Shown piece by piece: positions 12,496 to 24,757 of a stretch of 64,000 bases of DNA; the stretch's first letter is position 1; each line of letters begins with the position of its first letter. This DNA is from Trichomonas vaginalis G3. Taxonomy: Eukaryota > Parabasalia > Trichomonadida > Trichomonadidae. The notes beneath the pieces are model-generated. The model did not search any database. It was not told the origin of the DNA and was given only the letters and a program-made list of their open reading frames with translations. The translations under genes and the position numbers were made by a program. The stretch spans positions 8,276,082 to 8,340,081 of the forward strand of contig NC_067207.1 in the NCBI RefSeq assembly GCF_026262505.1. The letters are read 5' to 3'.

Positions 12496-13251
12496 TTTTT
12501 TTTTAATTTTTAATATCATAGATAATGAAAGCGAAAAATATATAAAAATCGACAAACATGTTATAATGAATTGAGAGCTTTACGTGTCAAAAAACACATT
12601 TCATACTGATTTCTATAAAAGGTATCTTTATTATAGAAGTGTAAGCTATATCTGTTTGTTTTTTTATTATAACAAATTCAAAATTCTCTTATAAGGACTA
12701 GATGAAATCTGTATTATTAAATCATTAGCTAAATGAAGGTTCAAATAGAAAGTAAATATCAATTTATATGATACTGAAACCAAATAGTTCTTTTAATAAA
12801 AGATAACACGCTGAAAATTATTGAGTATTTGCAAATCTCAAAAATCTATTGGTGAATTTGGCTTAACTTTTAAAATTATAACATCCATATCAAATCATAA
12901 AAGCAGACAAAAATTAAAGCCAAACCTATCGGCCAGTTTTTTTTTGATATTTTGATTTTTGAGGTATACTTTTAAAAGTGGATTTAAAGCACTGATGAAA
13001 AAACATTAATTTATGTAGTTATGATTATTGATTTAGACAATAATGATTTTAATCTTTGATTATCAAAACACTAAAGTCATCTTTTTAACATTTGCTTGGT
13101 AGCATTAACTCAAGTCTAAAGTACTATTTTATGTGGCACTCTTAGAATTTTTGTATTCATTGTACACGCTGAAATAGTACCATTAAAGTTATGGCGGACT
13201 TTCAAAAAATAGTTTGGTCACCTTTACTTATTGGGTATATAGATTTTTTGA
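12496..13251. other. AT-rich intergenic DNA
   Basis: No gene, RNA gene or clear repeat is seen between the Polinton end and the stop codon of the alpha-solenoid gene. The sequence is AT-rich with many stops in all frames. Confidence 0.6.
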
Positions 13252-15009
13252 TTATGGAAAATCAAGGCTTTTGTCCTTTTCACATATCATACTGAGTGAT
13301 TCCATTGCAATAATTGATGATTTCTCGTCTTCACAGACACAAATATCTAAAAATGTCTGATTTAATGGTAAAATGAAGGTTTCTACATCAGTAATCTTAT
13401 TATTAACAAATCCACATACAATGAATCGCAGAAGTGGAGCAATTTCTGGTGTAATTTCCTGCTGAATGATTTCAAATGTCTTATTTACGCCAATCATAAC
13501 GAGATTAACAAAAATATCAGGGCATTCCGATTTCAGGAAGATAGGAAGTAAACCTATTGCATGCATTTTCACAATTGGAGGTGAATTTTCATTCTGAATA
13601 TAAGATAAAACCAAACGACTTGCTTTTGTTACAGCAACCTTATCCGATACAAATATTAAGTATTCTAGTATTGAAAATATGTCTTTTGTGAAATCTAAAT
13701 TAAATTCTCCCAAATTATCGACTTCTTCAACGATCTTTGAGCCATCAATTTTATCATGGTTCATCAGAACCTTTAACGTTTTCTTTGTGGCCTTAAAAGC
13801 TTCAACACTCGTTTGAGATGCAGCAAAAATGTTGGAAATATACTCTTTTTCAAGCATAAGAGGATCAATATGATCTGATATGAGGCCAAATGCTAAGATT
13901 ATCATGGGTTTGTTCGTGTTTTCGAACATTAATAACGTTAATAACCTAGAACTTATGAATGAAGGAACATTTTCAGATAAAGAAGATAGTGCATCACAAA
14001 ACACAGCTGAAAAGAAGGCCGCAGATGAAGCCAATTTCGAATCATCTAATAATGGTCGTAAAATGTCCCAAATTGCGGCCAATTGGTCTTCATAAAACTG
14101 ACTACTGTTAATGTGGTCTGCAAAATGACTATCAGGAAGGTAATTCTCAATCTGGGAAAAATCTGAAACAATATTTGTCAACAAATCCTTATAAATGTCT
14201 GGATTCATGAGTGTGAATGATATTGCAAGGTTTGGAATGACTTTTAGTCTGTCTTCAAGAGATAAATCAGCTAATGAATTCAAATATTGAGTTAAACAAT
14301 CAGGAACGTAAAATTTAAGCTCCGGAATGGTCATTTCTAATGATAATAAGATCTTACTAAATGTATAAACAATATCTGAGATAAATTTTGGTTCATTATT
14401 GATCATTGTAATAATATAACCAAAAATGAAGTCAATTAACTGCCTATGGCACTCAAAGTTTTCTAGAGATAGTGCAAATGAGCATAATTGTGTAATTAGT
14501 TGTGTTTGTTGAGCCAATGTTGCGTATTGAAAATTATCCATGATTATGTGTATAAATATTGTAGAATCCTCTGCAGATTGTATTGATATTCCATCTATAT
14601 ATGCTAACAGTAGAAACATTTTAAGGATATTATTCTTATTATTTTCGGAACGAATATATTCGAGAATTATACTTAGACTGCCCTTAGTTGAATGAGATAC
14701 AATGGTAAATGCCTCATAAATATGCTGAATTACAAGTTTGTTCGTAAATTTTTCGAAATTTTGGATAAAGCAATGAATTAGAGCATCGATATCTTGTTTT
14801 TGAATTTTATTGACATTTTCTAGTAGATATATTGGTATTGAAGCGACAATTCCTAAAGTTACATCTAAATTTTCATCTTTATATTCATTATTTTCAACTA
14901 ATTTTATGATTTCTTTAACATCTTGGAAGCCTACACCATACGGGATCTGGTTGGAATCATTTAATCCAAGAATTGTTTTCCCTAAGTTCCGGAATTCTTC
15001 CAAAGACAT
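13252..15009 (-). CDS. Alpha-solenoid (HEAT/ARM-like) protein, 585 aa
   Basis: An uninterrupted host ORF from ATG at 15,009 to TAA. The whole protein is a run of amphipathic helices rich in Leu, Ile and Phe with short polar turns and no signal peptide or membrane segment, the pattern of an alpha-solenoid. Segments such as LYSxIL-type helices and repeated Asp/Asn caps recall importin-beta or other HEAT proteins. At 585 residues it is shorter than a full importin beta (about 870-1,100), so a specific name is not safe. A TCATTT initiator motif lies about 10 bases before the ATG. The gene is divergent from the WD-repeat gene, with only 118 bp between the starts, so the two may share a promoter region. 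Confidence 0.8.
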   Translation of the reverse strand: MSLEEFRNLGKTILGLNDSNQIPYGVGFQDVKEIIKLVENNEYKDENLDVTLGIVASIPIYLLENVNKIQKQDIDALIHCFIQNFEKFTNKLVIQHIYEAFTIVSHSTKGSLSIILEYIRSENNKNNILKMFLLLAYIDGISIQSAEDSTIFIHIIMDNFQYATLAQQTQLITQLCSFALSLENFECHRQLIDFIFGYIITMINNEPKFISDIVYTFSKILLSLEMTIPELKFYVPDCLTQYLNSLADLSLEDRLKVIPNLAISFTLMNPDIYKDLLTNIVSDFSQIENYLPDSHFADHINSSQFYEDQLAAIWDILRPLLDDSKLASSAAFFSAVFCDALSSLSENVPSFISSRLLTLLMFENTNKPMIILAFGLISDHIDPLMLEKEYISNIFAASQTSVEAFKATKKTLKVLMNHDKIDGSKIVEEVDNLGEFNLDFTKDIFSILEYLIFVSDKVAVTKASRLVLSYIQNENSPPIVKMHAIGLLPIFLKSECPDIFVNLVMIGVNKTFEIIQQEITPEIAPLLRFIVCGFVNNKITDVETFILPLNQTFLDICVCEDEKSSIIAMESLSMICEKDKSLDFP

Positions 15010-15011
15010 TA

Positions 15012-15021
15012 AAAAATGAGA
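15012..15021 (-). promoter_or_regulatory. Trichomonad-type initiator (Inr) before the alpha-solenoid gene
   Basis: On the minus strand the leader reads TCTCATTTTTTA then ATG. TCATTT fits the known T. vaginalis initiator (TCA+1 Y W), which usually lies within about 20 bases of the start codon. Confidence 0.6.
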
Positions 15022-15127
15022 ATTTCGCTATGACAAGTAGATGTGATTTGATTCTGTACAACTAAATATTAATATATTTAAAACATTGTAGAATTAAAAT
15101 TTTTGACGATATCAATTTATAAAAAAA

Positions 15128-17937
15128 ATGCAAGCGAATCCTTTTAATAAAGCTAAGATACGATTTGCTTCACTTTGTCCACCTAGTAAAGTGTTCAACA
15201 CAGGGAGCATGGACTGGGAAGCATGTGGGCTACTTGCATTAGCCGGTAAAGGCACAATTTATCTCTATAAAACTACTAAAAATGATATTTCTTTCTTATG
15301 ATCCATTGAAATTCTAAATTCTAACATAACTTGCCTTAAATTCCACTATGAGCTACCTTATCTTGCAATTTCAGACGATTGCGGAAGAGTTTTGTTATGG
15401 GATTGTGAATCAGGTCTTACACTCGGAATCACTCGTCAAGTATCTGAAGCTCAGTATGTATCGGAGCTTCAATGGTCCGGTAAAATCGTTTTAGGCTTTG
15501 CAGAACCAAATACAATTTATAGTATCGATTTTTGGCCGTATGGAGCTGAAGATCAAGCGAAAAACTCACGAATACTTTGGAAGATAGATGTTCCTGGTAC
15601 ATATACAAGGATGGCTGTTAATAGTTCAGATATATTCACTGCAATTCTATATTCTAATGGTCCATCCTTTACAATTATCACGTCAAAGAATGCCAAGCAG
15701 GCTCCAACATCTCAATCTCAATCCCATACTTTAGATAAATCAGAAAAAATCGTAGAAATTCAACATCATCCCCATATTAGTAATATTTTATTAATTATGC
15801 TTGAAGGAAAAATACTTACGTTTAACATAAGCGACAAAATTCTGGCCGAAATCTTGTAATCGATGAATCATCCCAATCATCTTTCCATAAACTGCTTCCT
15901 TCTTTAACAAATGACAACGAAATTACAGTTTATGGTCAAGACTCGTCACTCAGTATCTATATCTGTAACGAAGACTACATTTTTACAAAATCAGGAACAA
16001 TAAAATTGAAAAGAGAGCTGTTTGACTTAAAATCGAAGTATTTACCACTATCCGCTGCATGTAACCGTGCACTTCCCGAGCGATACATCGCGTTCTCTCC
16101 ATCAAATGGCTTAGTTATGTTTGCCATAAAAGATGATATACCTTACGTCATCGCGCAGTCTCAAATTATACCACAGATACCAACCTGTTACGATTTCTAC
16201 GACGGAATCCTTGCTTTCGGCACTCCAACCGGAAAGATAATTTTCGCAGACGTTTCAGAAGGGAAATACACACAGAACTACCTTGCATCCAGCACATCCA
16301 TTGAAAAGATCAAGTTCCTTACCAAAGATGTCCTTCTGTGGTACTCAAAAACCGAGTGTGGATCAATAAATCTTCCCAAGCGCCAAGTTATTCCAATCCA
16401 CACTCGCCTTGGCCCTGCCACAGACCTAATATGTTCAGAGGAGCTCGGCGTTTTCGTCCACGGCAAATACGACCTTGGTATTTTTTATGATGTCAAACAA
16501 AAGCCGATGACTCTTCAAACATCCATCACCGCTGTTGCAGTCCAAGTATCCAGAATACCAGCAACATGTTTCCAAGGCGATACTCCCAATTTCGCCGTAT
16601 TATTATCTACCGGAGAAATCCAAGTCTACACATACAAGAACGGCATAGCACAGATGCCTGTTCTGAGGCTGCGTAACTCACGGGAGAACTCCAGGACAAC
16701 TTGTCTTGCTTGGAAAGGCGATTGCATCATAACTGCTGACACAGACGGCGTAATTATGTTTTACGACTTTGCTTTCGGTACATCGAAGCAAACATACTCT
16801 CCTTTCATCGACATAGACAGGATAGAGTTCGAGAGATCATCCAGCGGATTGTACGTACACGCGAGAGACGGAAAATTTGGTTTTTCACTTGAAAAAGTGG
16901 AAAGTTGTCCTTTTTCTGTTTCCTCATTCGCTGTAACAGGAAATGGACTCGTCCTCGTCTCCCCGCTCAATGACGAAGCCGTGAAATTCGTTATTGCAAG
17001 AGACTGGAGATCTGTAAAAAGAATCACTTCACCTGCCCTCTTAAAACCGCTAAAAACCGCCCAGCAACGGTTAGAGCTTATGGGTGAGCAATTATTAACG
17101 AATCCTACTACAGGAACATGGTCAGAAGCACTTCAAATAGCTGAGATAGCTAATGACCATGGATTTCCAACTGATTCCATTATTTGGAAGTGTGTTTCAC
17201 GTAGTTTGGGAGGTCCGAGGTTGCAAGCACGACATTCCATGTTTGGAGGGAAAGAAGAAGTTGTTTCCGCGTTGAGGATTCAATCTTCTCTGTTTTCTCC
17301 TGCAGATACTCCGATTTCTGCCATTTTCAACTTGTTGTTCAAGTTCAGAATGGGTGATAGAAGAGGAGCTGTCGAAGTTTTCAAGAGTCTCTCCAACAAA
17401 AGCGAGTTCACAATAGTGGCAAGCATTTGTTCGGCGTTGCTTCTCGGTTACGAAGATAAAATTTTGCCACAAAACGTGACAGAATTTTTGATAACAACCG
17501 CTGTTCCACTTTTTGCACAGCACAGATTTATAGAAGGCTGTATATTGATGCATTTAGCTGGCGCTAATCTTTCTGCCGCGAGATATCTTCAGGACAACGG
17601 AAGATGGGAAGATTCTGTCGAAGTCTGCAAATTGGAAGAGTTTTCGAATGAGTCGAAGAGTTTGTTGAGAAGAGCCGCCCACCACTTCTTGGATACTGGA
17701 AATGCAATGAACGCTTTGTTGCTGTTCATATCAATAAGAGATTTCCATCCTGCTTTGGCAATTTTGATGCAGATAAAATACAAAGCTCTCGCGTTTCATT
17801 TGATGATGTTCTTGGATAGGGCTGATGTAATTAAGCCGTACGACGAAGACACTTCGAGATACGCAACACAGTTTGCGGATTTGGATACTTTGAGACAGGA
17901 TATAATTGTCAAATATGACAAAATAATTAAGAAATAA
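15128..17937 (+). pseudogene. WD-repeat protein, WDR11-like, frame interrupted twice
   Basis: Coding similarity runs from ATG at 15,128 (MQANPFNKAKIRF) to TAA at 17,937, about 935 codons. The N terminus has a GSMDWEACGLLALAG stretch resembling the start of WDR11, then beta-propeller-type strands (LLWDCESG, ILTFNISD, IITADTDGVIMFYDF). The last third is helical (WSEALQIAEIANDHGF onward), matching the propeller-then-solenoid plan of WDR11 and coat-type proteins. WDR11 acts in endosome-to-Golgi transport, so a trafficking role is inferred. An in-frame TGA at 15,299-15,301 and a one-base frame change near 15,840-15,858 interrupt it. Codon use and protein character are normal on both sides, so these may be sequencing errors or recent lesions. 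The longest open piece is 16,006-17,937. Confidence 0.65.
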
Positions 17938-18357
17938 TTTTATTTGTATATTTATTTTCTTTATTTATAAAAAAAAGTCGAAAAAAAAATGAAATTGTTT
18001 ATATGGCATTTTCAATGATCTTTCAAGCCAGTTGTCAGATAGAAAAAAATTACGCATTTAACAAAGTTAAAGGGGAAAAGCATCCTGAAATTACGAAACA
18101 TTTTAAAAAAAATAAAAAAAAATAAAGTGGGAAAGTCTGGAAATGATATGCTATGTATTGTAATTTTCAAAACTCAGCTTTCTAATGGAGCTATCACTTG
18201 TTACGTAAACTATATATATCGAATCAAAAGTTTGCTATGTTGTAATTTGATTTACAAGACATGATTTAATTAAAAAATAAAGGGTTTAAAATATAAAATA
18301 AAATATTTATCAAAGAAAAAAAGTTAAACTAAAAAATATATCAAAATAAATATTATA
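17938..18357. other. AT-rich intergenic DNA
   Basis: Homopolymer-rich AT DNA between two convergent genes. No gene or structured repeat is seen. Confidence 0.6.
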
Positions 18358-18484
18358 TTAATATAAAGAGGTAGCAGTTTGACCAGCTGGATCTGTGATA
18401 GAAACTGTAATTTTAACCGTTGAGTCTTCAGAAATCTTTGAAGGAGCTGCAATTTGGAAAATTGTTTTCACTTTAGGAGAATAT
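18358..18484 (-). pseudogene. C-terminal fragment of a surface-protein-like gene
   Basis: About 41 codons open on the minus strand, ending at TAA 18,358: KVKTIFQIAAPSKISEDSTV followed by KITVSITDPAGQTATSLY. The beta-rich, Ser/Thr-rich character resembles the extracellular repeats of the neighbouring membrane protein. There is no start codon. Probably the relic of a tandem paralogue. Confidence 0.4.
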
Positions 18485-18702
18485 AATTTTCTCTTAAAAT
18501 ATACAAAAATAGTAATATCAATACATGTGTATAATATACTTTAAAACCATCGTGACAAAATTCAAAAACGAAGAGTTCTTCTCTCCAAATTTTTTTCAAA
18601 ATCAAAAAAATGAGATAAAAAAGTACGTTTGGAAAATTCATTTTTAGCATTTTAGGAATTTTCTCACTTTTCTTCCAAATTAACATCCTTAATTAAATTA
18701 AA

Positions 18703-21700
18703 TTACACATTAACACCGGAGCCGGAATCATCTTGGATATCAGATGATGATTTATCTTTAGATGGTTTCCTGCAGAAAACGAAGTAGATGATGAGAATAA
18801 TAAGGATAACAGCAAGAAGAACGCCAATAACAATACCAGCCTTCTGTCCACCAGTAAGTCCACTATTTTCAGGTGTTGGAGTTGGCTTGGAATCATCAGG
18901 GCTTGGTGCAACGTATTGTTGTTTCTGAAGTGAAACCTCTGTTTCAATGATATTGGATTGAGCTTGATCTTTGGATCCAGCTAACCTAATTTGAAGTTTA
19001 ACTTTTCCATCTTCTTTGATATCTTCATACTTTGGAGCTGGAATGTTGAGTAGATATGTTTTGCCTTCGTCGGCATGTAATTTCTTAATTGCAGATGGAG
19101 TTTCTACTTCAGTTACATTGTCGTCTGGGAGATCTATCCATTTCTGATCTGCATAGAATCTATATTGGAAGCTTCCTGTCTTTGCCTCAAAGCCTTGTAA
19201 TGTAACTTTAATTGGAATATATTCACCGGCCTTGAATGGTTCTGTATGATTTTCAGCAACAACAGTTGGCGCAGATAAATATGGAGACTTTCCAAGAGAA
19301 TATGTAACATTGCCGGTACCTAAGTTGGATGTATGATTGGCGTCGGTCTCAACAACAACAAGTAACTTTGTCTTATTATGATCCTCTGGAGCGTTAACTT
19401 CGAAAGTCCATTCTGTCTCGTTCGTGTTATTTACGGCTGTTGCATTGATAAGATTTTGTGATGCTGTGACGTTAGTGACAGTGATGTTGGAAACGTTGCT
19501 TTCTGTTGCAAAGAGATAATATGTCTTTGTAATATTTAAGCCTGTTTTGAGTATGATTTTGGCTGAGTATGACTTGCCTGAAGTTACTCCTGTGCCATTG
19601 TTGTAAAGAACTCTATCGATAACTGGTGTGGGGACTGTGGTAGAATATGTAACATTGCCGGTACCTAAGTTGGATGTATGATTGGCGTCGGTCTCAACAA
19701 CAACAAGTAACTTTGTCTTATTATGATCCTCTGGAGCGTTAACTTCGAAAGTCCATTCTGTCTCGTTCGTGTTATTTACGGCTGTTGCATTGATAAGATT
19801 TTGTGATGCTGTGACGTTAGTGACAGTGATGTTGGAAACGTTGCTTTCTGTTGCAAAGAGATAATATGTCTTTGTAATATTTAAGCCTGTTTTGAGTATG
19901 ATTTTGGCTGAGTATGACTTGCCTGAAGTTACTCCTGTGCCATTGTTGTAAAGAACTCTATCGATAACTGGTGTGGGGACTGTGGTAGAATATGTAACAT
20001 TGCCGGTACCTAAGTTGGATGTATGATTGGCGTCGGTCTCAACAACAACAAGTAACTTTGTCTTATTATGATCCTCTGGAGCGTTAACTTCGAAAGTCCA
20101 TTCTGTCTCGTTCGTGTTATTTACGGCTGTTGCATTGATAAGATTTTGTGATATTGCGACGCTAGTGGCAGAGGCGTTGGAAGCTTCGCTTTCTGTTGCA
20201 AAGAGATAATATGTCTTTGTAATATTTAAGCCTGTTTTGAGTATGATTTTGGCTGAGTATGACTTGCCTGAAGTTACTCCTGTGCCATTGTTGTAAAGAA
20301 CTCTATCGATAACTGGTGTGGGGACTGTGGTAGAATATGTAACATTGCCGGTACCTAAGTTGGATGTATGATTGGCGTCGGTCTCAACAACAACAAGTAA
20401 CTTTGTCTTATTATGATCCTCTGGAGCGTTAACTTCGAAAGTCCATTCTGTCTCGTTCGTGTTATTTACGGCTGTTGCATTGATAAGATTTTGTGATGCT
20501 GTGACGTTAGTGACAGTGATGTTGGAAACGTTGCTTTCTGTTGCAAAGAGATAATATGTCTTTGTAATATTTAAGCCTGTTTTGAGTATGATTTTGGCTG
20601 AGTATGACTTGCCTGAAGTTACTCCTGTGCCATTGTTGTAAAGAACTCTATCGATAACTGGTGTGGGGACTGTGGTAGAATATGTAACATTGCCGGTACC
20701 TAAGTTGGATGTATGATTGGCGTCGGTCTCAACAACAACAAGTAACTTTGTCTTATTATGATCCTCTGGAGCGTTAACTTCGAAAGTCCATTCTGTCTCG
20801 TTCGTGTTATTTACGGCTGTTGCATTGATAAGATTTTGTGATGTGTGACGTTAGTGACAGATGTTGGAAACGTTGCTTTCTGTTGCAAAGAGATAATATG
20901 TCTTTGTAATATTTAAGCCTGTTTTGAGTATGATTTTGGCTGAGTATGACTTGCCTGAAGTTACTCCTGTTGCCATTGTTGTAAAGAACTCTATCGATAA
21001 CTGGTGTGGGGACTGTGGTAGAATATGTAACATTGCCGGTACCTAAGTTGGATGTATGATTGGCGTCGGTCTCAACAACAACAAGTAACTTTGTCTTATT
21101 ATGATCCTCTGGAGCGTTAACTTTGAAAGTCCATTCTGTCTCGTTCGTGTTATTTACGGCTGTTGCATTGATAACATTTTGTGATGCTGTGACGTAGTGA
21201 CAGAGTTGGAAGCGTTGCTTTCTGTTGCAAAGAGATAATATGTCTTTGTAATATTTAAGCCTGTTTTGAGTATGATTTTGGCTGAGTATGACTTGCCTGA
21301 AGTTACTCTGTGCCATTGTTGTAAAGAACTCTATCGATAACTGGTGTGGGGACTGTGGAGAATATGTAACATTGCCGGTACCTAAGTTGGATGTATGATT
21401 GGCGTCGGTCTCAACAACAACAAGTAACTTTGTCTTATTATGATCCTCTGGAGCGTTAACTTCGAAAGTCCATTCTGTCTCGTTCGTGTTATTTACGGCT
21501 GTTGCATTGATAACATTTTGTGATGCTTGACGTTAGTGACAGTGAGTTGGAAACGTTGCTTTCTGTTGCAAAGAGATAATATGTCTTTGTAATATTTAAG
21601 CCTGTTTTGAGTATGATTTTGGCTGAGTATGATTGCCTGAAGTTACTTCGTGCCATTGTTGTAAAGAACTCTATCGATAACTGGTGTGGGGACTGTGGTA

Positions 21701-23881
21701 GAATATGTAACATTGCCGGTACCTAAGTTGGATGTATGATTGGCGTCGGTCTCAACAACAACAAGTAACTTTGTCTTATTATGATCCTCTGGAGCGTTAA
21801 CTTTGAAAGTCCATTCTGTCTCGTTCGTGTTATTACGGCTGTTGCATTGATAAGATTTTGTGATGCTTGACGTAGTGACAGAGTTGGAAACGTTGCTTTC
21901 TGTTGCAAAGAGATAATATGTCTTTGTAATATTTAAGCCTGTTTTGAGTATGATTTTGGCTGAGTATGACTTGCCTGAAGTTACTCCTGTGCCATTTTGT
22001 AAAGAACTCTATCGATAACTGGTGTGGGGACTGTGGTAGAATATGTAACATTGCCGGTACCTAAGTTGGATGTATGATTGGCGTCGGTCTCAACAACAAC
22101 AAGTAACTTTGTCTTATTATGATCCTCTGGAGCGTTAACTTCGAAAGTCCATTCTGTCTCGTTCGTGTTATTTACGGCTGTTGCATTGATAAGATTTTGT
22201 GATATTGCGACGCTAGTGGCAGAGGCGTTGGAAGCTTCGCTTTCTGTTGCAAAGAGATAATATGTCTTTGTAATATTTAAGCCTGTTTTGAGTATGATTT
22301 TGGCTGAGTATGACTTGCCTGAAGTTACTCCTGTGCCATTGTTGTAAAGAACTCTATCGATAACTGGTGTGGGGACTGTGGTAGAATATGTAACATTGCC
22401 GGTACCTAAGTTGGATGTATGATTGGCGTCGGTCTCAACAACAACAAGTAACTTTGTCTTATTATGATCCTCTGGAGCGTTAACTTCGAAAGTCCATTCT
22501 GTCTCGTTCGTGTTATTTACGGCTGTTGCATTGATAAGATTTTGTGATGCTGTGACGTAGTGACAGTGATGTTGGAAACGTTGCTTTCTGTTGCAAAGAG
22601 ATAATATGTCTTTGTAATATTTAAGCCTGTTTTGAGTATGATTTTGGCTGAGTATGACTTGCCTGAAGTTACTCCTGTGCCATTGTTGTAAAGAACTCTA
22701 TCGATAACTGGTGTGGGGACTGTGGTAGAATATGTAACATTGCCGGTACCTAAGTTGGATGTATGATTGGCGTCGGTCTCAACAACAACAAGTAACTTTG
22801 TCTTATTATGATCCTCTGGAGCGTTAACTTCGAAAGTCCATTCTGTCTCGTTCGTGTTATTTACGGCTGTTGCATTGATAAGATTTTGTGATGCTGTGAC
22901 GTTAGTGACAGTGATGTTGGAAACGTTGCTTTCTGTTGCAAAGAGATAATATGTCTTTGTAATATTTAAGCCTGTTTTGAGTATGATTTTGGCTGAGTAT
23001 GACTTGCCTGAAGTTACTCCTGTGCCATTGTTGTAAAGAACTCTATCGATAACTGGTGTGGGGACTGTGGTAGAATATGTAACATTGCCGGTACCTAAGT
23101 TGGATGTATGATTGGCGTCGGTCTCAACAACAACAAGTAACTTTGTCTTATTATGATCCTCTGGAGCGTTAACTTCGAAAGTCCATTCTGTCTCGTTCGT
23201 GTTATTTACGGCTGTTGCATTGATAAGATTTTGTGATGCTGTGACGTTAGTGACAGTGATGTTGGAAACGTTGCTTTCTGTTGCAAAGAGATAATATGTC
23301 TTTGTAATATTTAAGCCTGTTTTGAGTATGATTTTGGCTGAGTATGACTTGCCTGAAGTTACTCCTGTGCCATTGTTGTAAAGAACTCTATCGATAACTG
23401 GTGTGGGGACTGTGGTAGAATATGTAACATTGCCGGTACCTAAGTTGGATGTATGATTGGCGTCGGTCTCAACAACAACAAGTAACTTTGTCTTATTATG
23501 ATCCTCTGGAGCGTTAACTTCGAAAGTCCATTCTGTCTCGTTCGTGTTATTTACGGCTGTTGTATTGATAAGATTTTGTGATGCTGTGACGTTAGTGACA
23601 GTGATGTTGGAAACGTTGCTTTCTGTTGCAAAGAGATAATATGTCTTTGTAATATTTAAGCCTGTTTTGAGTATGATTTTGGCTGAGTATGACTTGCCTG
23701 AAGTTACTCCTGTGCCATTGTTGTAAAGAACTCTATCGATAACTGGTGTGGGGACTGTGGTAGAATATGTAACTCGTTTTGGTATTTCTTTAGGCTCAGT
23801 TAATATATTTTTCTTCTTATATATTAATTCCCTTCTTTTCGGATCTTTACTTAAAGTAAGTAATAACAACCCAATCCACAT
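18703..23881 (-). pseudogene. Type I membrane glycoprotein with thirteen 115-aa repeats, frame interrupted
   Basis: It starts with MWIGLLLLTLS, a short signal-like segment, at 23,881. Thirteen copies of a 115-residue beta-rich module follow (VTYSTTVPTPVIDRVLYNNG...). Next come a unique juxtamembrane region, a Pro-rich linker (PSPDDSKPTPTPEN), a membrane helix (GIVIGVLLAVILIILIIYFV) and a short Lys/Ser/Asp tail ending GSGVNV at 18,703. Each module has about eleven N-X-S/T sequons. The plan matches the large repeat surface proteins of T. vaginalis; adhesion or immune masking is an inference. The first four modules are open in one frame (22,517-23,881). Between about 20,840 and 22,560 several one- or two-base indels break the frame, and the C-terminal region reads in a different frame from the start. 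These could be assembly errors in the repeats. Confidence 0.8.
19295..23770 (-). repeat. 345-bp tandem repeat array, about 13 copies
   Basis: The unit boundary GTAGAATATGTAACATTGCC recurs at 19,640, 19,985, 20,330 and 20,675, giving an exact 345-bp period that then continues to about 23,760. Copies are almost identical. A variant block (GCGACGCTAGTGGCAGAGGC) occurs only near 20,157 and 22,207, which points to a higher-order duplication of about six units. Confidence 0.95.
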
Positions 23882-23885
23882 TATT

Positions 23886-23897
23886 AAAATGAAATGA
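23886..23897 (-). promoter_or_regulatory. Initiator motif before the repeat glycoprotein gene
   Basis: The minus-strand leader reads TCATTTCATTTTAATA then ATG. It contains two overlapping matches to the trichomonad initiator TCAYW within 20 bases of the start. Confidence 0.65.
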
Positions 23898-24002
23898 TCT
23901 TATTCACAATATTTCAATATCTCCCAAAATTTTATACAAATTCTATAATCAAATTCTACCCTCATAATAATACTTTTCGATTAATATTTTGGTGTATATA
24001 TA

Positions 24003-24757
24003 TGACTCGAACTTTTCATTGTCTTCAACAATCATTCAATCTTCACAATTGTGAAGATTGAAAAGTTCGAGTCATTAAAATGAAAAGACAAAGATTGGCA
24101 AAAAATAGAATCTATATATTACTTTTAAATTGAGCGTTCAAATTTCGGGGAAAAATATAAGAGAAAAATTTATGAGTCGGAAAGAAAAATGTGAAATGAA
24201 CTGAAGTTATGAACTCATATTATTTTCTAATATATAACTATTTTATATAAAAATCAAATTCAATGATCTTAAAAGCGAAGGATAAACCTCAAAATTTACG
24301 AATATAATGAGTGGGAATATAATGCTTATCTATCATAAAACCATATGTTGATGATAAATAAAAATCATCCAAATTTAATTATACTCATTTTAATTCTATA
24401 TTTTTTAATTTTTATTTAATTATTATTTCCATTTTTTAAAACATATTAATAATTGTGAGCTTTACAAAATATTTGAGAAATATTTTGTACAGCTCACAAT
24501 TTCTAATATGTTCTTCAAAATAGATTAAAAATTGAAAACCGCTACACTCATTCAATTTTTAATCTATTTTGGTCAAATCAAATTCAACAATTTTTTTATC
24601 TTGATTTTTCAACTCTCAACATATCCATTTATAACTTCAGTTCATTTCACATTTTTCTTTCCGACTCATAAATTTTTCTCTTATATTTTTCCCCGAAATT
24701 TCAACGCTCAATTTAAAAGTAATATATAGATTCTATTTTTGCCAATCTTTGTCTTGT
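24003..24757. repeat. Inverted-repeat element with internal hairpins (MITE-like)
   Basis: About 125 bp at 24,085-24,210 is repeated in inverted, nearly identical form at 24,631-24,754. Between the arms are further palindromes (24,452-24,500, TGTGAGCT/AGCTCACA; and 24,520-24,570). Outside the left arm a hairpin spans 24,003-24,077 (ATGACTCGAACTTTTCA and its complement, plus CAATCTTCACAATTG). No coding capacity. A non-autonomous DNA transposon or an inverted duplication upstream of the glycoprotein gene. Confidence 0.7.

Noticed and set aside
20807-22051. Short minus-strand ORFs in the 345-bp array as separate genes
   Set aside because: They are frame-shifted readings of the same glycoprotein repeats.
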